NCBI GenBank assembly: GCA_963575745.1
Contig: CAUYUJ010016715.1
Coordinates: 746,429-810,428, forward strand
DNA from: Prorocentrum cordatum
Lineage: Eukaryota > Sar > Dinophyceae > Prorocentrales > Prorocentraceae
Length of the DNA stretch: 64,000 nucleotides
Direction of reading: 5' to 3'
The notes under the pieces were generated by a model that worked only from the letters and a program-made list of their open reading frames with translations, searched no databases and was not told the DNA's origin. Made by a program: the position numbers and the translations under genes. Below, one piece after another: positions 30,820 to 42,768 of this stretch; within the stretch, counting starts at the first letter, position 1; every line of letters begins with the position of its first letter.

Positions 30820-31744
30820 CTCATCCGGCGTCTCTCTATTGGAGGGGTCACTGGACGACGAGAACGAGGAGGCCGCCGATGCTGATCGCCATGATCGCGC
30901 TGGCCGCCATCGACGCGGCGGCGGCTGCGGCTGCAGGTAGTCACAGAGCTTCGCGAAAGTATGATGGAACCGTGGATGAAGCCTGTGCTTGAACGGCTGC
31001 GGAGAAATTCTGACAGTAGTCTGATGAGGATGACTATCGTAACGATGTTTATGGAGTTGGCCGCGCTGCGGGCAGGAGGCACGGGGCCGTGGGCGTGCCG
31101 GGATGGGGGCGGGGGAGGAGCATCGCGCATTCTGGATTGGTGGTGGGTGGTGGATGGGGGTGAGACATTCTGAAGGATGCTCGCGGGGACATTCTGGACG
31201 CACGCGCCAGGATAGGATGGGGGCGAATGGGTGGGGGCAGGCACGCGGGACATGCAAGAATGAGAGCGTGCAGTCTTGAAGGCGCGATTCTGGCATCAAA
31301 GATCAAAAAAAAGATTTGTTCGGACGGCCTGGAACCAAGAGAGCGCATCTGATCATGGATCGGCACTCGGTTCGGGGGGCCGGGGGGAACAAATCAAAAT
31401 CTCGGCGGCCGTGCTGATCGCGCGGGAAGGGGGGCAGCGAGCGAGGCCTCCATCGTTGGCGCCGGCGCTGGCGTAGCTGCTGCTGAAGTACTGGGTGCCG
31501 GTGGCGCGCCTGGGCCAGAGGGCGCGGCCTCTCTCTTTCACTCTCATTATCGATATGCACCGACCTCTCTGTCACTATGTATGTATCTCCTCTCTCTCAT
31601 TGGCCTCGTGCTTCCGTCTCGAACTCTCGAAAAGTCGCTTGACCTCTCTTCTTTGGGTCGGGCCCTCTTGTCTTTGCGCGTGCGCGCGTTAGCGTTCGTC
31701 TAGCAGGCGTGCGCGTGCAGTACTTCGTGCGCTGTCTCCTTTTT

Positions 31745-31794
<50 letters not shown>

Positions 31795-32076
31795 CATGGC
31801 TCTCGTCCTCGCCATGTGCAGGCGCCTAAGTTGACCCCGGGCCCTGCCCCTCGAAGATTGTCTAGCAAAGAGAACTATAACAACAAGAGCAGACCATGCA
31901 TACCTTGATGTAGGAATCTGCCGCAACGCGCGGCACTCAGCTTCCTAGTTGGAGGTTGGGGTGCCAGCCCCAGACGACTGCTCGCGCAGCAAAGCACCAG
32001 GAAAGCCGCACAATTGAACCCTCCGGCCCGAACATCTCCGAAGCCGCCAGAGTGTGATCGACATTCCTGGTGCGAT
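30820..32076. other. No gene; (CT)n microsatellite
   Basis: Holds a (CT)n run at about 31,747-31,792. The minus-strand frame upstream of the methyltransferase exon is Arg/Pro/Ser-rich and looks intronic. Nothing else recognised. Confidence 0.5.
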
Positions 32077-32117
32077 AAAAAAAAAAAAAAAAAAAAAAGT
32101 GAAAAAAAAAAAAAACA

Positions 32118-32148
<31 letters not shown>

Positions 32149-32296
32149 AAAGGTGTGAGAAAAATTAAGAAAGTGAAAAAACAAAAAAAACAAGCAGAAA
32201 AAAAAGAAAAAAAAAAAAAAAAAGAAAAGCAAAAAAAAAAAAAAAAGTGTGGAAAAATGACTCCAAGGCTACATATATTAGACATAACTACAAAAA

Positions 32297-32328
<32 letters not shown>

Positions 32329-32399
32329 AAAAAAAAAACAAAAAAAAAAAAAAAAAAAAAAAAAAAACAAAAAAAAAAAAAAAAAAACAAAAAAAAAAA

Positions 32400-32479
<80 letters not shown>
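32077..32479. repeat. 400-base A-rich tract
   Basis: Homopolymeric A interrupted by single C, G or short non-A words; the last 79 bases (32,401-32,479) are A apart from one T. Frames through it read poly-Lys or poly-Phe and are not genes. It may be a retroposed poly(A) tail expanded by slippage, or an assembly artefact. Confidence 0.9.
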
Positions 32480-32483
<4 letters not shown>

Positions 32484-34169
32484 GCAGGGCCCCCCTCTTT
32501 CGTGACATCCCGAATGGCCCGTGAATGTGTCGGGGCTGTGGGGCAGACGCGAGAAGGGTTGATTGGAAACGAACAAAGGGAAAAATGAATTTCGGCGCCT
32601 CAGGGGTAGAAATATGACAAAGCATGGTCGCGCAAGCATCGCTGGCTACGAGCCTTGAGTGGCAGGTTGGCTAATTGACCAGCCCGACGCACTTGTTGCG
32701 GCTGGAACTGCGGTCTCTGGGAGCGAGTCGCCCAGGCTAATGACCTAGCACCGGCCCCCCCCGCCGGGGCCCCAGCCCCCCCCCCTCCCCGCCCGCCCCA
32801 GGCCCCAGGACCGTGAGCAGGACAGTCGCCACGACTGCTGCGCGTTCCCGCGCGGCGATTGCCCTCGATCGCATCATCAGACAGTCAACGACAGAGGCGA
32901 CAAAGCGACTGATCAGCAACAAATGAAAGACATGAGCTCATGAGCTCGCAGCGCTCTCCTGGTTCCTGGCTATGCTATCCTAGAATTCCCCGCCCCTGAG
33001 ACCAGGTCTCTCTGCTCTTGTTCCAGCGGCAGCAAGGGGCACTGGCCTGCCAGGCCTGCCAATCGCTCAGGGAAGTTCGGGCTTGCTTCCTCGGTCAAAG
33101 TTCCGCCGGGCTCGACGCCCGGGCCTGGTGCCAAAGTCTGCGCGTCGCGGGTGGCGTCGGAACCGCGGCCGCACGTCGGGCCGCCGCTGGGGTCAGCCTG
33201 CTGGTCAGCAGCATCAGCTGGCGATGGTGGGAGGATGATGGCGCCCGGCGTGCGTCTGCGGCGCGATCTGGACGAACTTGGCGACGCTCCCGCAGTCTCC
33301 CCTTGCCCCTCTCCGGCTCCACAACATCGAATCATTATCACAGCCATTCTCAGTGTCGGACGTCGTCCGTCGTGCCATCGCGTCTGACATTCGTCGTCCT
33401 CCGTCCTGGCACATCGTCGTCGTTCACCGCGTCAGACCATCTATGCGTCCGAACCATTGCATATTCAATGTTCACCGGTCGACCTGTACATCTCATCAGG
33501 CAACGCACCTGGGCCCATCCAGGGCCACCCAACCTCAAAACAGCAAAAGCTGACAGAGTGCGCAAGACACGACACAACAACAATGTCAGACTGCTTGTCA
33601 GCATGAGTTTGACAAGCTGACACGCTAGGCCGACGTCCGCACAACGCATTTACGCACGCCCCACGACCTGCGATCACGATCACGCTACAGCCCAACACAG
33701 CTATCATCAACGCCATGTAACTTGACCCTTGCGCCGTTCCAAGCCCTTCCAGGGTCTGCAATGCGCGACCGAACGAAGCTCACGTCGCTAAGTCACATGC
33801 AGCACGGGCAGATCAGATGCTGCCACATGCTCCGATAGCCCAGCCCCCCTCTCGCCCCACCCCGTCCTGGGCATGCCATCGCGCGATGGCAGTGGATGCA
33901 TCTTAGTATACACATATCAACCAGAGAAACATCCTCTCGCGCGCTCGGCGCTGGACCCGCAAGGCGCTGGGCAGACGGCTCAGACATGACGCGCGTTGTT
34001 GCGGTTAGAGTTGCGACTTGGGACCTGAGCCGTGACCGCATTGCGATCGCATGTCTGCATCCCCTTCTTCGCTGATACATTCGCTGTGCAACGCGTCAAC
34101 ACGTTTCTCCATCCTGCTTTCTCGTTCTGCATCTCTCTCTATCTTCCTATATCTCTCGCCCCAGCGGAG
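32480..34169. other. No convincing gene
   Basis: A minus frame at 32,970-33,347 ends with NFPERLAGLAGQCPLLPLEQ and might be a piece of a gene, but I see no splice or domain support. The rest is featureless apart from C-rich words near 32,755-32,810. Confidence 0.4.
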
Positions 34170-34310
34170 GGCGAGGAGGGGGGCGAGGGGGGGGGGGGGG
34201 GGGGCAGGAGGAGGAGGAAGAGAGGAGAAGGGAGGAGGGAGGAGAGAGGAGGGAGGAGCGGAGGGAGGAGGGAGGAAGGAGGGGGGAGGAGGGAGGGAGG
34301 CAGGACTCGC
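34170..34310. repeat. G run and (GGA)n tract
   Basis: A run of about 18 G near 34,187-34,204, then GGA and GGGAGGA triplets to about 34,300. Confidence 0.8.
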
Positions 34311-34519
34311 CTCTCCACTGCGCCTGAGAGGGTGAGAGTGACCTGCCTGAGATCTGGAACAGATTGGTACTGCGTAGTTGGCGTCCTGAGGGTCTGTATC
34401 CGTATCGTCGGCGCTGTTTCCCCTCCATTGAAGCCTTCGCTTCAGGTTTCGTTGACATCGTTTGCGCCATTCTGGGGTTTGGTAAACTCTTTTCGGCATC
34501 GCACGAAGCTCGTTGGCCT

Positions 34520-35400
34520 CCTGGGGCCTTGATTTGGGGTCAGGTGGCCCCACCTGGGGTAAACCGGGGTGGCGTTGGCCTCCGCAGCCTCCTGACGGCC
34601 TCCTGCTACCTCTGAGTGGCATCCGGCGGCGTCCCAGTGGCCTCCTGCGGCCTCATTCGGCTTCTGTTGGCCTCGAGTTGGCATCCTTTGGGGTCCAGGT
34701 GACTCCCCGTGGCATCCTGCGGCATCCGAGTGGCCTCCTGCGGCCTCCGAGTGGCTTCCAGCGGCTTCCGAGTGGCTTCGGAAGCCAAACGTGAGGTCCA
34801 GGCCACATGCCTGACCTCACCCTGAGGTCCTGACCCAACTCGACCTCGATTCGGCATCCAGACCTCGCCACTCGGCCTCTAGAGGCCGAATCAATCGCCA
34901 CTCGGCCTCCGCACCCGGCCTCCAGAACTCGCACTCGGCCGCCAGACCCCGCCACTCGGCCTCGGTCGGCCTCCACCGGCCTCCGCCGACATCGGACCTG
35001 ACCTTCCAAAATTGACGCGACCTCGATTTGGGGTCCAGAAGCCACCCAGAAGCCACTGAAAGCCGCCAGAAGCCAAAGCCAACTCGAGGCCAACGGAAGC
35101 CAACTGAGGCCGAAGGAGGGCGACTGGACCCCACAGGAGGCCAATTCGAGGCCAACTGAGGCCAACTGAAGCCGACGGAGGCCGAGTGGACCCCACAGGA
35201 GGCCAATTCGAAGCCAGTAGCAGCCAAATGGGGCCGACGGAAGCCGAGTGGACCCCAAATGAGGCCAACTCGAGGGCAACAGATGCCAAATGAGGCCAAC
35301 GGAGGCCATTGGGAACTGAATTGAATCCGACGGGAGTGCTTGGAAGCCGACTGGAGGCATCCGAGGCCAAATGGAAGCGATGGGGGCCGCTGGGAGCTGA
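34520..35400. repeat. Inverted array of degenerate 13-14 base units
   Basis: The left half (about 34,520-34,990) is made of GGCCTCCGAGT and GGCTTCCAGT-like units; the right half (about 35,030-35,400) of their reverse complements, GAGGCCAACTGAGGCC and GGAAGCCGAGTGGACC. The orientation switches around 34,990-35,040. Frames of nearly 280 codons on the minus strand repeat WPHLAS and PSASVGF-like words and are products of the repeat. Confidence 0.7.
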
Positions 35401-36201
35401 TTGGTATTACACTTGATCTTCCCGAAGCCGAATGAAGCAGAGTGTTGTTGTTTACTCCTCCCTGCCTCCGCATCTCTCATCATTCCTGACGCTTCTCGCT
35501 CTGAGCCGCTCTGCCGCTCCGCGCGCTCGTGCTCTCAGGCTCCGGAGGCCGCTGACCGCGGCCGCCGACTGGCAGCAGCCCAGCAGCCCAGGGCCTCGTC
35601 CGAAGAGCTGGAGCTGTTTGACGACGACAAGCTGCTCGAGGATCCCTCGCCGCTCTGGGCGCCCTCGTCGGAGTCGCCGTCGACGGCTGGAGCCTGAGCG
35701 CGCGAGGAAGGGCGCAGCGCGCGGCAGTAAGACGCAGGGTGCGAGTGGCAGAGTGGCAGAGGGACAATGCAAAGAGACGACAGTCAAGAGAGGATAAGGA
35801 TACGAGAGCGAGATATGTAAACACCGAACACATCTCAATTGAGTTGCCGCAGGCCTCAAACCAAACCTCATCAAGAGCCTGAGCAAGGCAGCAATTTGAC
35901 GTCGGGCCCCGGGGCCGCCATGCTGAACTGCGACGGCGCGCGTAAATCTACGAAAGCACGCAGACACGTGGGGCGCGGGGTCCGGGGCCCAAGACCCAGG
36001 GGCAATCACCCGCTGGGCACTGCTGTCAGGTTTTGTTTTTTTCGAATGCTGCTCCACTGATGCGGTTGGCCCCATTCCTCCTGACACTGTCGCCCTGCAG
36101 CAATCTTTGCCAGACGTGCCCGCGAAGCCCGCTGAGACAAACTCAAGGCTGGAGGTTCTGCTTCCTCAGGCTCAGGAAGAGCTGGCGCTCTGCCGCGGGC
36201 A
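35401..36201. other. No convincing gene
   Basis: Frames on both strands are Arg/Ala/Pro-rich without recognisable motifs. A GACGACGACAAG-type word near 35,620 and GC-rich words are all I can note. Confidence 0.45.
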
Positions 36202-36837
36202 CTAGCGGCCCCGCCCGAACTCCCGGAACCGAAAGAGGTCAGACGAACGGCTTGGGCACAGGACGAGGCGGCAGCGCGACCGGTGATGGCGCTGGCCAGA
36301 AGACTCGCGCTCAGCCTTTTCCATTCTTCGTTGTTCTATGTGTTTCCGGTCCTCCTCTGCGATGCGCTTCTTACGTCTCTCAGGGGCCAGGGGCCAGGGG
36401 TCCTCCACTGACGGCGTGCCTCGCGATCTTGCCGCCTTCTCAGAACAATCCGCGAGAGGCTCGTCGTCGTTGGAATCGTCGTCGTCGTCTTCGCCGGTGC
36501 CTTGCGTAGCGTGTCCAGACTCCTCTTCCCCCTCGAGCTCAAGTCGTTCCTCCTCGGTGGGTTTTCCGCGCGCCGCCCCTCTCTCGAAGGCGTCGCTGCT
36601 CTCGCATGGCGCCAAAGCCTGGGCCCCCGCATCAGCGGCGCCCCTGTCGCCCATCAACGTTTCTCGCGCGCTCCCTTGCTGGGTCGGAGCAGGAGCTGGG
36701 CGCTCGCCCTCGCCATCCGCTGCCGAAGAGCCTTCCTTGGCTACGCGGCAAAGCTCTGAAAGTGCGCAGGAACTTGCGCCGCGGCGATTCGGGCGAGGAG
36801 GGCGGGGCCCCAAATCCCCCGGGCGCCAGAATCGCAC
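36202..36837 (-). CDS. Possible exon, acidic unknown protein
   Basis: Minus frame with varied composition in its middle: EERLELEGEEESGHATQ, an Asp-rich block, then RKKRIAEEDRKHIEQRRMEK. It resembles a charged, disordered coding exon more than neighbouring low-complexity DNA. No domain, start or splice sites are identified with confidence. It lies downstream of the large gene's last exon and could be a separate gene. Confidence 0.3.
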   Translation of the reverse strand: MRFWRPGDLGPRPPRPNRRGASSCALSELCRVAKEGSSAADGEGERPAPAPTQQGSARETLMGDRGAADAGAQALAPCESSDAFERGAARGKPTEEERLELEGEEESGHATQGTGEDDDDDSNDDEPLADCSEKAARSRGTPSVEDPWPLAPERRKKRIAEEDRKHIEQRRMEKAERESSGQRHHRSRCRLVLCPSRSSDLFRFREFGRGR

Positions 36838-37005
36838 AGCCCTGGCAGCACGGCTACGGACTCAGCCAAGTTTGCAAACCAGCCGAGAATTCGTTTTTGA
36901 TGAGCCTTCCATTCCACTGCCCGTTCCCTCCCCATTCTTCATCCCCCTCGAGTCCCGCGCCGTTTGGCCCGAAGGACTCGATCTTGCCTTTACTTCTCCC
37001 CTAGC

Positions 37006-37006
<1 letters not shown>

Positions 37007-37081
<75 letters not shown>

Positions 37082-37116
37082 CCGGCTGCATGAGCGCTCG
37101 GATCTCTCTCTCTTTT

Positions 37117-37156
<40 letters not shown>

Positions 37157-37163
37157 TGTTATT

Positions 37164-37217
<54 letters not shown>

Positions 37218-37346
37218 TCTCTATAAATATATATTGCTCCTCTCTCGTTCTCTCTTAGAATATATCAGTTTATCGCTCTTCTCTCTCTGTCTCTCTCACT
37301 CTTTCTAGCTTCTATTTCTCTCGTCATCCTCTGTCCTGTCCTCATG

Positions 37347-37402
<56 letters not shown>

Positions 37403-37403
37403 A
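37007..37403. repeat. T75 run and (CT)n microsatellites
   Basis: Seventy-five consecutive T (37,007-37,081), then (CT)n tracts at about 37,105-37,225 and 37,351-37,402, separated by AT-richer sequence. From 37,404 to 37,684 nothing is recognisable. Confidence 0.9.
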
Positions 37404-37684
37404 TCATTCTCTCCTCTCCGCGTCCACCGCGCTGGTCTCTCACAATGGGGAAGAATGTTCCACCTCCTCCAGCATGGGCCATATCGCCCCACCTCCGCAT
37501 CCACAACTCTGACTCGTCTCCTCTGCGTAGCGCCCTTCTCTCCTAGACTCCTAGTCTTAACGGAACTCTGTCAGCTCGCCCAGGCCGCCCAAGTGCCCCG
37601 AGAGCCCGCGGCAGGGGGCTCCGAGGCCCCCCCCCCCCCCCAGGCCCAACGTGTCGGGGGCAAGAAGGACAACAACAGGTGAGG

Positions 37685-38001
37685 TCAAAAGAATGAGGCC
37701 TCGATTTCTTCCATAGCGTCTAGCTCGATGTCCGTGGGGGCGACTCCCGCGAATGGAAGCTCGTCGACCCGCTGCGCCTTGATGGCATCTTCCGGAGGAA
37801 GTTCCTCCAAGGTTGGCACCCATCTCAGGTGGGTACGCTGGCGCGAGAATTCCCGAGCCCGTGAAGCCCAGAGGCACACTGCATTCAGAGCCTGCTTAGC
37901 ATGTTTCTTCTTTGGCCCGCGGGTGTTCAAGTGTTTCTTGCAGTTCGTGACGTCGCTCTTCCGATGGAAGGGGCATGCAATCTGATAAGCCCCATGCTCT
38001 C
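37685..38001 (-). CDS. Large minus-strand gene: last exon with zinc-binding-like motif
   Basis: Starts after ATAG|GAGAGC at 38,001 and encodes GEHGAYQIACPFHRKSD, then VTNCKKHLNTRG, an amphipathic stretch with RQRTHLRWVPTLEELPPED, and a C-terminus PTDIELDAMEEIEASFF before TGA at 37,685. The C-x2-H-x7-C spacing suggests a zinc site. The split codon matches the donor at 39,464: G plus GA gives Gly and keeps the frame. I recall this CPFHRK module at the C-terminus of a large repetitive dinoflagellate protein family of unknown function. No lesion in this exon. Confidence 0.6.
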
Positions 38002-39463
38002 CTATCTCACGACGAGGCGTGATGCGGAACACCCCCCACCTGTTGGCTTTCCGACGCGGCCCCCAGAGGGGGGGGGGGGGGGGCAGCTCGACAAGGAGGG
38101 CGGGCTGTCCCCGAGGCCTGGCCGCGCGGCGGCATAGTCAACACTTGTTCGATCCCCGTCCGACGATTCCAAGACTCAGGCCTTGATGAGGCCTCTGACG
38201 AAGAAACCTTGGCCATACTACCCCCTCCCCCGACCGCCCGCTTACTACCCGCCCCCCACCGTTGAGGGCGCCCCCAGTGAACTCATCATCATCATGTCAT
38301 CATCATCGCAACTCTGATAGCACTGTAAACAGAAAAGCCGCATTTACTATTCAGCACTGATAGTGTAGGGTTGTCTTGCAGGGCAGTGATGAGCAGTGAC
38401 CAATTGCTTGCATTCTGCTTGCTTGTGCTACGCGAGGTGGTGGCGGCGGGTTGGATTTGCCTTCAACTGCTGCTTGCGTCGTTAACGTAACGGTTTTGAG
38501 TTGCGGCTCGCGTCTGTTGCGCCCCGAGCCGACCCCCCAGCCCCCCTATGTTTGAGGATCGAGGAGCGCCCGCCCCCCTGAGGTTTCGGTCAGCCAGCCA
38601 GACCTGCCACGCTCCAATTTGATTCCCTTCGCGGCGGCGCCCTCCCCGCCGTCAGGAGCAGCTGGAGCAGCTTCCAGATCGGCTGGGGCCGGGGCCGCGG
38701 GGGCGCCTGCCATGCCCGAGCGAGCGGCGCGGCGCGGTCGCGCTCGAGGCGGGCGGGGGGCGCGCGCGCGGTGATTCACAAGGGGCCCGACGTCCGACCT
38801 AGCCTCGGGCAGCGGGGCGGCCCTGGGAGAGGAATGCGAAGCGCCGCTCGGCAGCTCGAAGGCAAGGATCACTGCGATCGGCCCTAGCCTAGGAACCTAG
38901 GACTCCCCCGGGACCCCCCCCCCCCCTGACCGCAAATCGCTTTGGGGTATTGTATCAGAATGAGAAAGAACATGCCCGCTCAGTTTTCGCTTTCACTGAA
39001 TTGCCCCAACTACACGCCGCAAGCATGCCCTTCCCCCCCGCGCCCCGCCAGGGCCGCCGTCGTCAGCGCCGCCCGTAGGCGCCGGCGGCGCAGGCGCTGG
39101 CACTGGGGCGGCCGCGAGCGGCTCGCCGCCGCGAGGCCCCTCACAAGCTCGCTAGCACGCGACCCCACCAATTCAACAGATGGTGAAGTAGAGAAAAGCT
39201 GAGAGGAGAGAGGAGAGAGGAGAAGGGAAAAGCGAGAGAGTAAGATAGAGAGAGAGGCTCACGCATGACAAGAGACGAAACCAGGAACCAGGGAGTTGGC
39301 GAGCACACTAGCATGGGGGCTGAGGTGGGCACTGGGCACATTCGAGCGAAACGCGCTGCGCGCTGCACATGTTTTCATGGCTCTCCACGCCACGCTACGA
39401 GTAGCGAGCCCCCTCCCAACCAATGCATCCTCATTTCCCCCCCCCCCCCCCTCCCTCTCTTAC
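38002..39463 (-). other. Intron of the large minus-strand gene
   Basis: 1,462 bases with donor GGAG|GTAAGAG and acceptor ATAG|GA, phase 1. Contains CCC/GGG runs, CAT triplets near 38,287 and strongly GC-rich sequence near 38,690-38,770. No separate gene recognised inside. Confidence 0.5.
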
Positions 39464-40171
39464 CTCCCCTGATATCCAAGAAGCTGCTCCCCGCGCTGCT
39501 GCGATCAGACTCCGCATCATCCTCCGTCAAGTCGCCGTGAGCACAGAATAATTCTCCCCCCAGAACATCCATCTCTTCGTCAGAGCAAGGGTCCCCGGCC
39601 TTGCCATCTTCAAGTGCAAGTGCCTTGGCCTTGGCCTTGCCCTTAGCTTTCGGCGTTGCCCCACCTTTAGACTTCGGTTTTGGGCCAGCCGTGTCGATGT
39701 CGAGGTCCGGCGTGCCATCCTCAAGCGCAAGAGCCAGGCTTTGCGCGACAGAGAAATCTTGTGCCAAAATATGTCTGTATACTTTCTGAGGTTGGCCGTG
39801 CGGCATACATTGGGGCCCTTCCCTGAGCAAGTCGTCAGCCTGCAGCGCGCACAAGAAATATCCCCTTGGGATGTTCGTCCGAAAAGTGCGCTGGACTGTC
39901 GCATCGCCTTCCGCATATCCATCTAAGATTTTCTTCGTCGCCCTTGGGCGTTTCGAAGGGGGTATAGATCTCCCACTCCCATCCTCTAGCAAGTAATTCA
40001 ATCATGAGAGAGACAGCAGTCCGGGTCTCGACAGGACCACCCCCGCCCAAAGCAGCGACAAGAACGGGGGCCTTGACCTCCCAGCACGCGTGGGAGAGAA
40101 CCTTGCGCAGTCCTCCCGCGGTGAGCTGCAAGTTGTTCACGGAGCCAGCAGCCCCCTGCCCCCCGAGATTC
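39464..40171 (-). CDS. Large minus-strand gene: penultimate exon
   Basis: Begins after CCAG|GAATC (40,171), reading NLGGQGAAGSVNNLQLTAG, then LSHACWEVKAPVLVAAL and IELLARGWEWEIYT. A one-base slip in a short C run near 39,962 moves the frame to PPSKRPRATKKILDGYAEGD, followed by NIPRGYFLCALQADDLL and PHGQPQKVYRHIL. A Lys/Ala-rich linker (KPKSKGGATPKAKGKAK) and an acidic tail end at the GTAAGA donor. Splicing to the preceding exon across 40,172-40,457 (286 bases, GT-AG) restores the frame and removes the apparent stop at 40,454. The frameshift suggests a decayed copy or a sequencing error. Function unknown. Confidence 0.6.
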
Positions 40172-40457
40172 CTGGAGCTGCTGCGGCTGGCAGCTGGCAA
40201 CTGCTGGCGCGACGGCTGGCGAGGGCCCGCCTGCCCTACTCCTCCGCGCCCTCCGCCTGACCCCCCCCCCCCGCCCTCACCTGATCACCCATCACTCCGC
40301 CCTCCCTCTCTCCTTCTGCCCCCTCCTCTCCCATCGCTCGCTCAAACGAGGTTATAACAGCGACCAAGGCAGCGCAATCGCGCACCGAGACCACGCCGAA
40401 CCTTGCTGAACAACCCGCCCCTGGACTCCACTGGACCCCGCTGGGCCCTGGGACTAC

Positions 40458-42300
40458 GGTGCCATCCCAAAGGCCTCCGAGACATCTTCGATGAAGCCAT
40501 TGTGCCGCAACCAATCGATGGCTATCAATTCATCTTCCGACCACGCTGGTAAGCCCTTGCACTTCCACCCAGGATACGCGTTCCTCTGAACCAGCTGAGT
40601 GCGCACATCCTTGACGCGGGCGTCATTACCATGCTCCCCAGGAAGACAATGGCACACGGAGCCGCCGCTGCGATCCCAAAACTTAAGGTCGTCCGTCACT
40701 GTTTCCCAGGAGCCTAACCTAGTAATACCGTCGAGCACCATGAGAGGATCCATTGCTGTACCCTCAAAGTCTGACACCGTTTCCACATGCACCTCACCAC
40801 CAATGCTTGTGCTTTTCATTTTTGACAGTATGATGTGACGTGGGCCCAGTCTGGACCCGCTTCCGATAGGTGCCCGAACTTTCTTTTTCAAACCCGACGA
40901 GGACGTCTGCGCGACCGAGAAGTAGGTGTGGTGATCTACATCATCAAGTATTGCAGGTAGGTGCTCATCAGCGGACTCCCTCTGCCTTTTAACTCGTTTC
41001 GCAGCTGGCTCTTGCACGAAAGATCCTAGCGGCACCAGACCAGCGTTGGCAAGCGTAGACGACTTCACTGAGAACACTGCGCCACTGACAGCATATTTCA
41101 TCCAATGGATCTGGATCAGGTTCGTCAGAACCCTTTCTCTGTCCGAGATTGCTGGCCTGACAGAGGCCAACAGCTTCTGGGCTTCGGTCCGTTCTTTGGT
41201 CTTGCTCTTGGCATGCTTGTCTGCTTGTTCTTTCAAGGACTGGTACGTGGCACGAGTGTCGCAGCGATACATAACATCTCTTGCAAGTCTTGTGTAGACG
41301 TTGTGCAGCCTCCTCCCTTGGTGGCCCACTTTGGCCACGCCTGAACGGCCTTTCTGGTTGATCCTCTTGAATTTGTTGAGAAACTCTGCCAACTCTGGGT
41401 GCGTGTCGAAATTCAGAACCGCTGGGACAGCACTGGTTCCGCGGCACTTCTCAAATTCCACCAAGAATGAATCTACCCAAGATTCCCTCCCCCCCGATGA
41501 AAGCCATCTGTGAACAAGGCCATGCGATTTGCCAACGAAGCGCGGATAGGGCCGAAAAGAATCTGACAAGACCGGGTCGTCACATTTGCGTGTTTCCCCT
41601 CGATCGCCGTCTCGTTTACAGGCATGAACTTAAATTTGGCGAGCTCGATCAAGAAAGAATTAGAACACTCCTGTCTTGTCGCCGCACCGGCCGCAAATGC
41701 TCTGAGCTCCCTGGCGAATCCAGACTCTGGCCCAAGCAACAGCAAAGTGATCCGATGATGCACGCTGTCGCTTTCGCCACTGAGGCCATCGAACGCCTGC
41801 AGCGCATCGCGCGCAATGCGCGCGGCAATTGCCTCGTCATTGTGAGCCACTCCAGCAAGCACCCAGGGGAGTTGAGTCCAGAACGATAGCTTCTCATACA
41901 GTATACCATTCATGGCGACTTGAGATGCCCTAAATGTTTCCATGATACGGGACTGGGAAGAATGATCGCGCGAAGCTAGCTCATCACTACAAAGCACGCT
42001 TGCGAGATCAACTTCGACATTCCCCCACAATTCCCCCATGACATCACGCAGCTTCCCCGCGGCAAGCTCAGGGGCCCTGCACCCAGACGGAGGACGTGAC
42101 TTCCAGCGGCCCCCTGTATGTTTCTTCGCAAAGGTCACCCAAGTATGTCCAGATATGCAGCGTCGAAGGTGTTCGTGGAATGCGCGCCCGCTCGACCATA
42201 AGGAGAGCTCCGACGTGACTTTCTCCACGTTCAGTGAGATCTTGATATAGCCATGGAAAACGGGGTCCCTAAGAGCTTTCGCGATGCCGTCGGGGTCAAC
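40458..42300 (-). CDS. Large minus-strand gene: core exon with AIEGKHA motif
   Basis: Opens after CCAG|GTTGACC with VDPDGIAKALRDPVFHGYIK, then HEHLRRCISGHTWVTFAKKH and SGCRAPELAAGKL. The middle has FWTQLPWVLAGVAH, a DALQAFDG...HH pair, and FKFMPVNETAIEGKHANV (near 41,615-41,585). A frameshift near 41,530 leads into GKSHGLVHRWLSSGGRESW and a Lys-rich region with RDVMYRCDTRATYQSLKEQ. The end reads FIEDVSEAFGMA before a GT donor at 40,457. The E-x3-E-G-K-H arrangement recalls C-terminal acidic residues of transposases, but that is speculation. The same motif order occurs in a multicopy dinoflagellate family I remember. One frameshift; otherwise open for about 610 codons. Confidence 0.6.
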
Positions 42301-42768
42301 CTGGGGCCCGGGGAGCAGTGAAATCCGAACAACTTCAAAGCGCGATCACGCGGCACGCGCCCAATGCAACGATGCAACGCAAGGCGCAGAGCCAATGTAA
42401 AGGACTTCTGGAAGGCCACAAAGACCGAGGACCGAAGACCACACCTTGCGCTTCGCGCCCTCACGCTGGCTGTCTGGGCCCATTGTAAAACAAAAATCTC
42501 ATCGCGCTTTGACCCTACTCCTCCCCCCTCACCTTCTCGCCCTCGCCCCCGCCTCCATCTCCCCCTACTCGCCCTTGCCCTTGAAGCCCCCCCTCCAAAC
42601 CTCTGCCCCTCGCGAAGCATAGCGTGGACGGGGGGCAGGTAGGAATGATGGGGAGTAGTAGCGTCGAGGGTCATCCCGCGAGGGACGAGGGAGGGCGAGG
42701 CAATGCCATGGGGCCCGTGGTGTCGCGGGCGGGCCCACTGGGGGCCCTTTGTGACTCCGCCAGTTGAC
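42301..42768 (-). other. Intron of the large minus-strand gene
   Basis: 468 bases between GGGCT|GTCAAC and CCCCAG|GTTGACC, phase 0. Contains CCT-rich sequence near 42,515-42,570. Donor choice is uncertain because AGG|GC is an alternative. Confidence 0.4.

Noticed and set aside
32077-32630. Lysine-rich and phenylalanine-rich ORFs
   Set aside because: Translation of an A homopolymer.
34600-35480. Minus-strand ORF of nearly 280 codons with WPHLAS-like repeats
   Set aside because: The repeats arise from degenerate DNA units that keep several frames open; no domain and no codon bias.
40454-40456. TAG as the true end of the core exon's protein
   Set aside because: It overlaps a GT donor, and splicing to 40,171 gives an in-frame continuation that matches the family's motif order.
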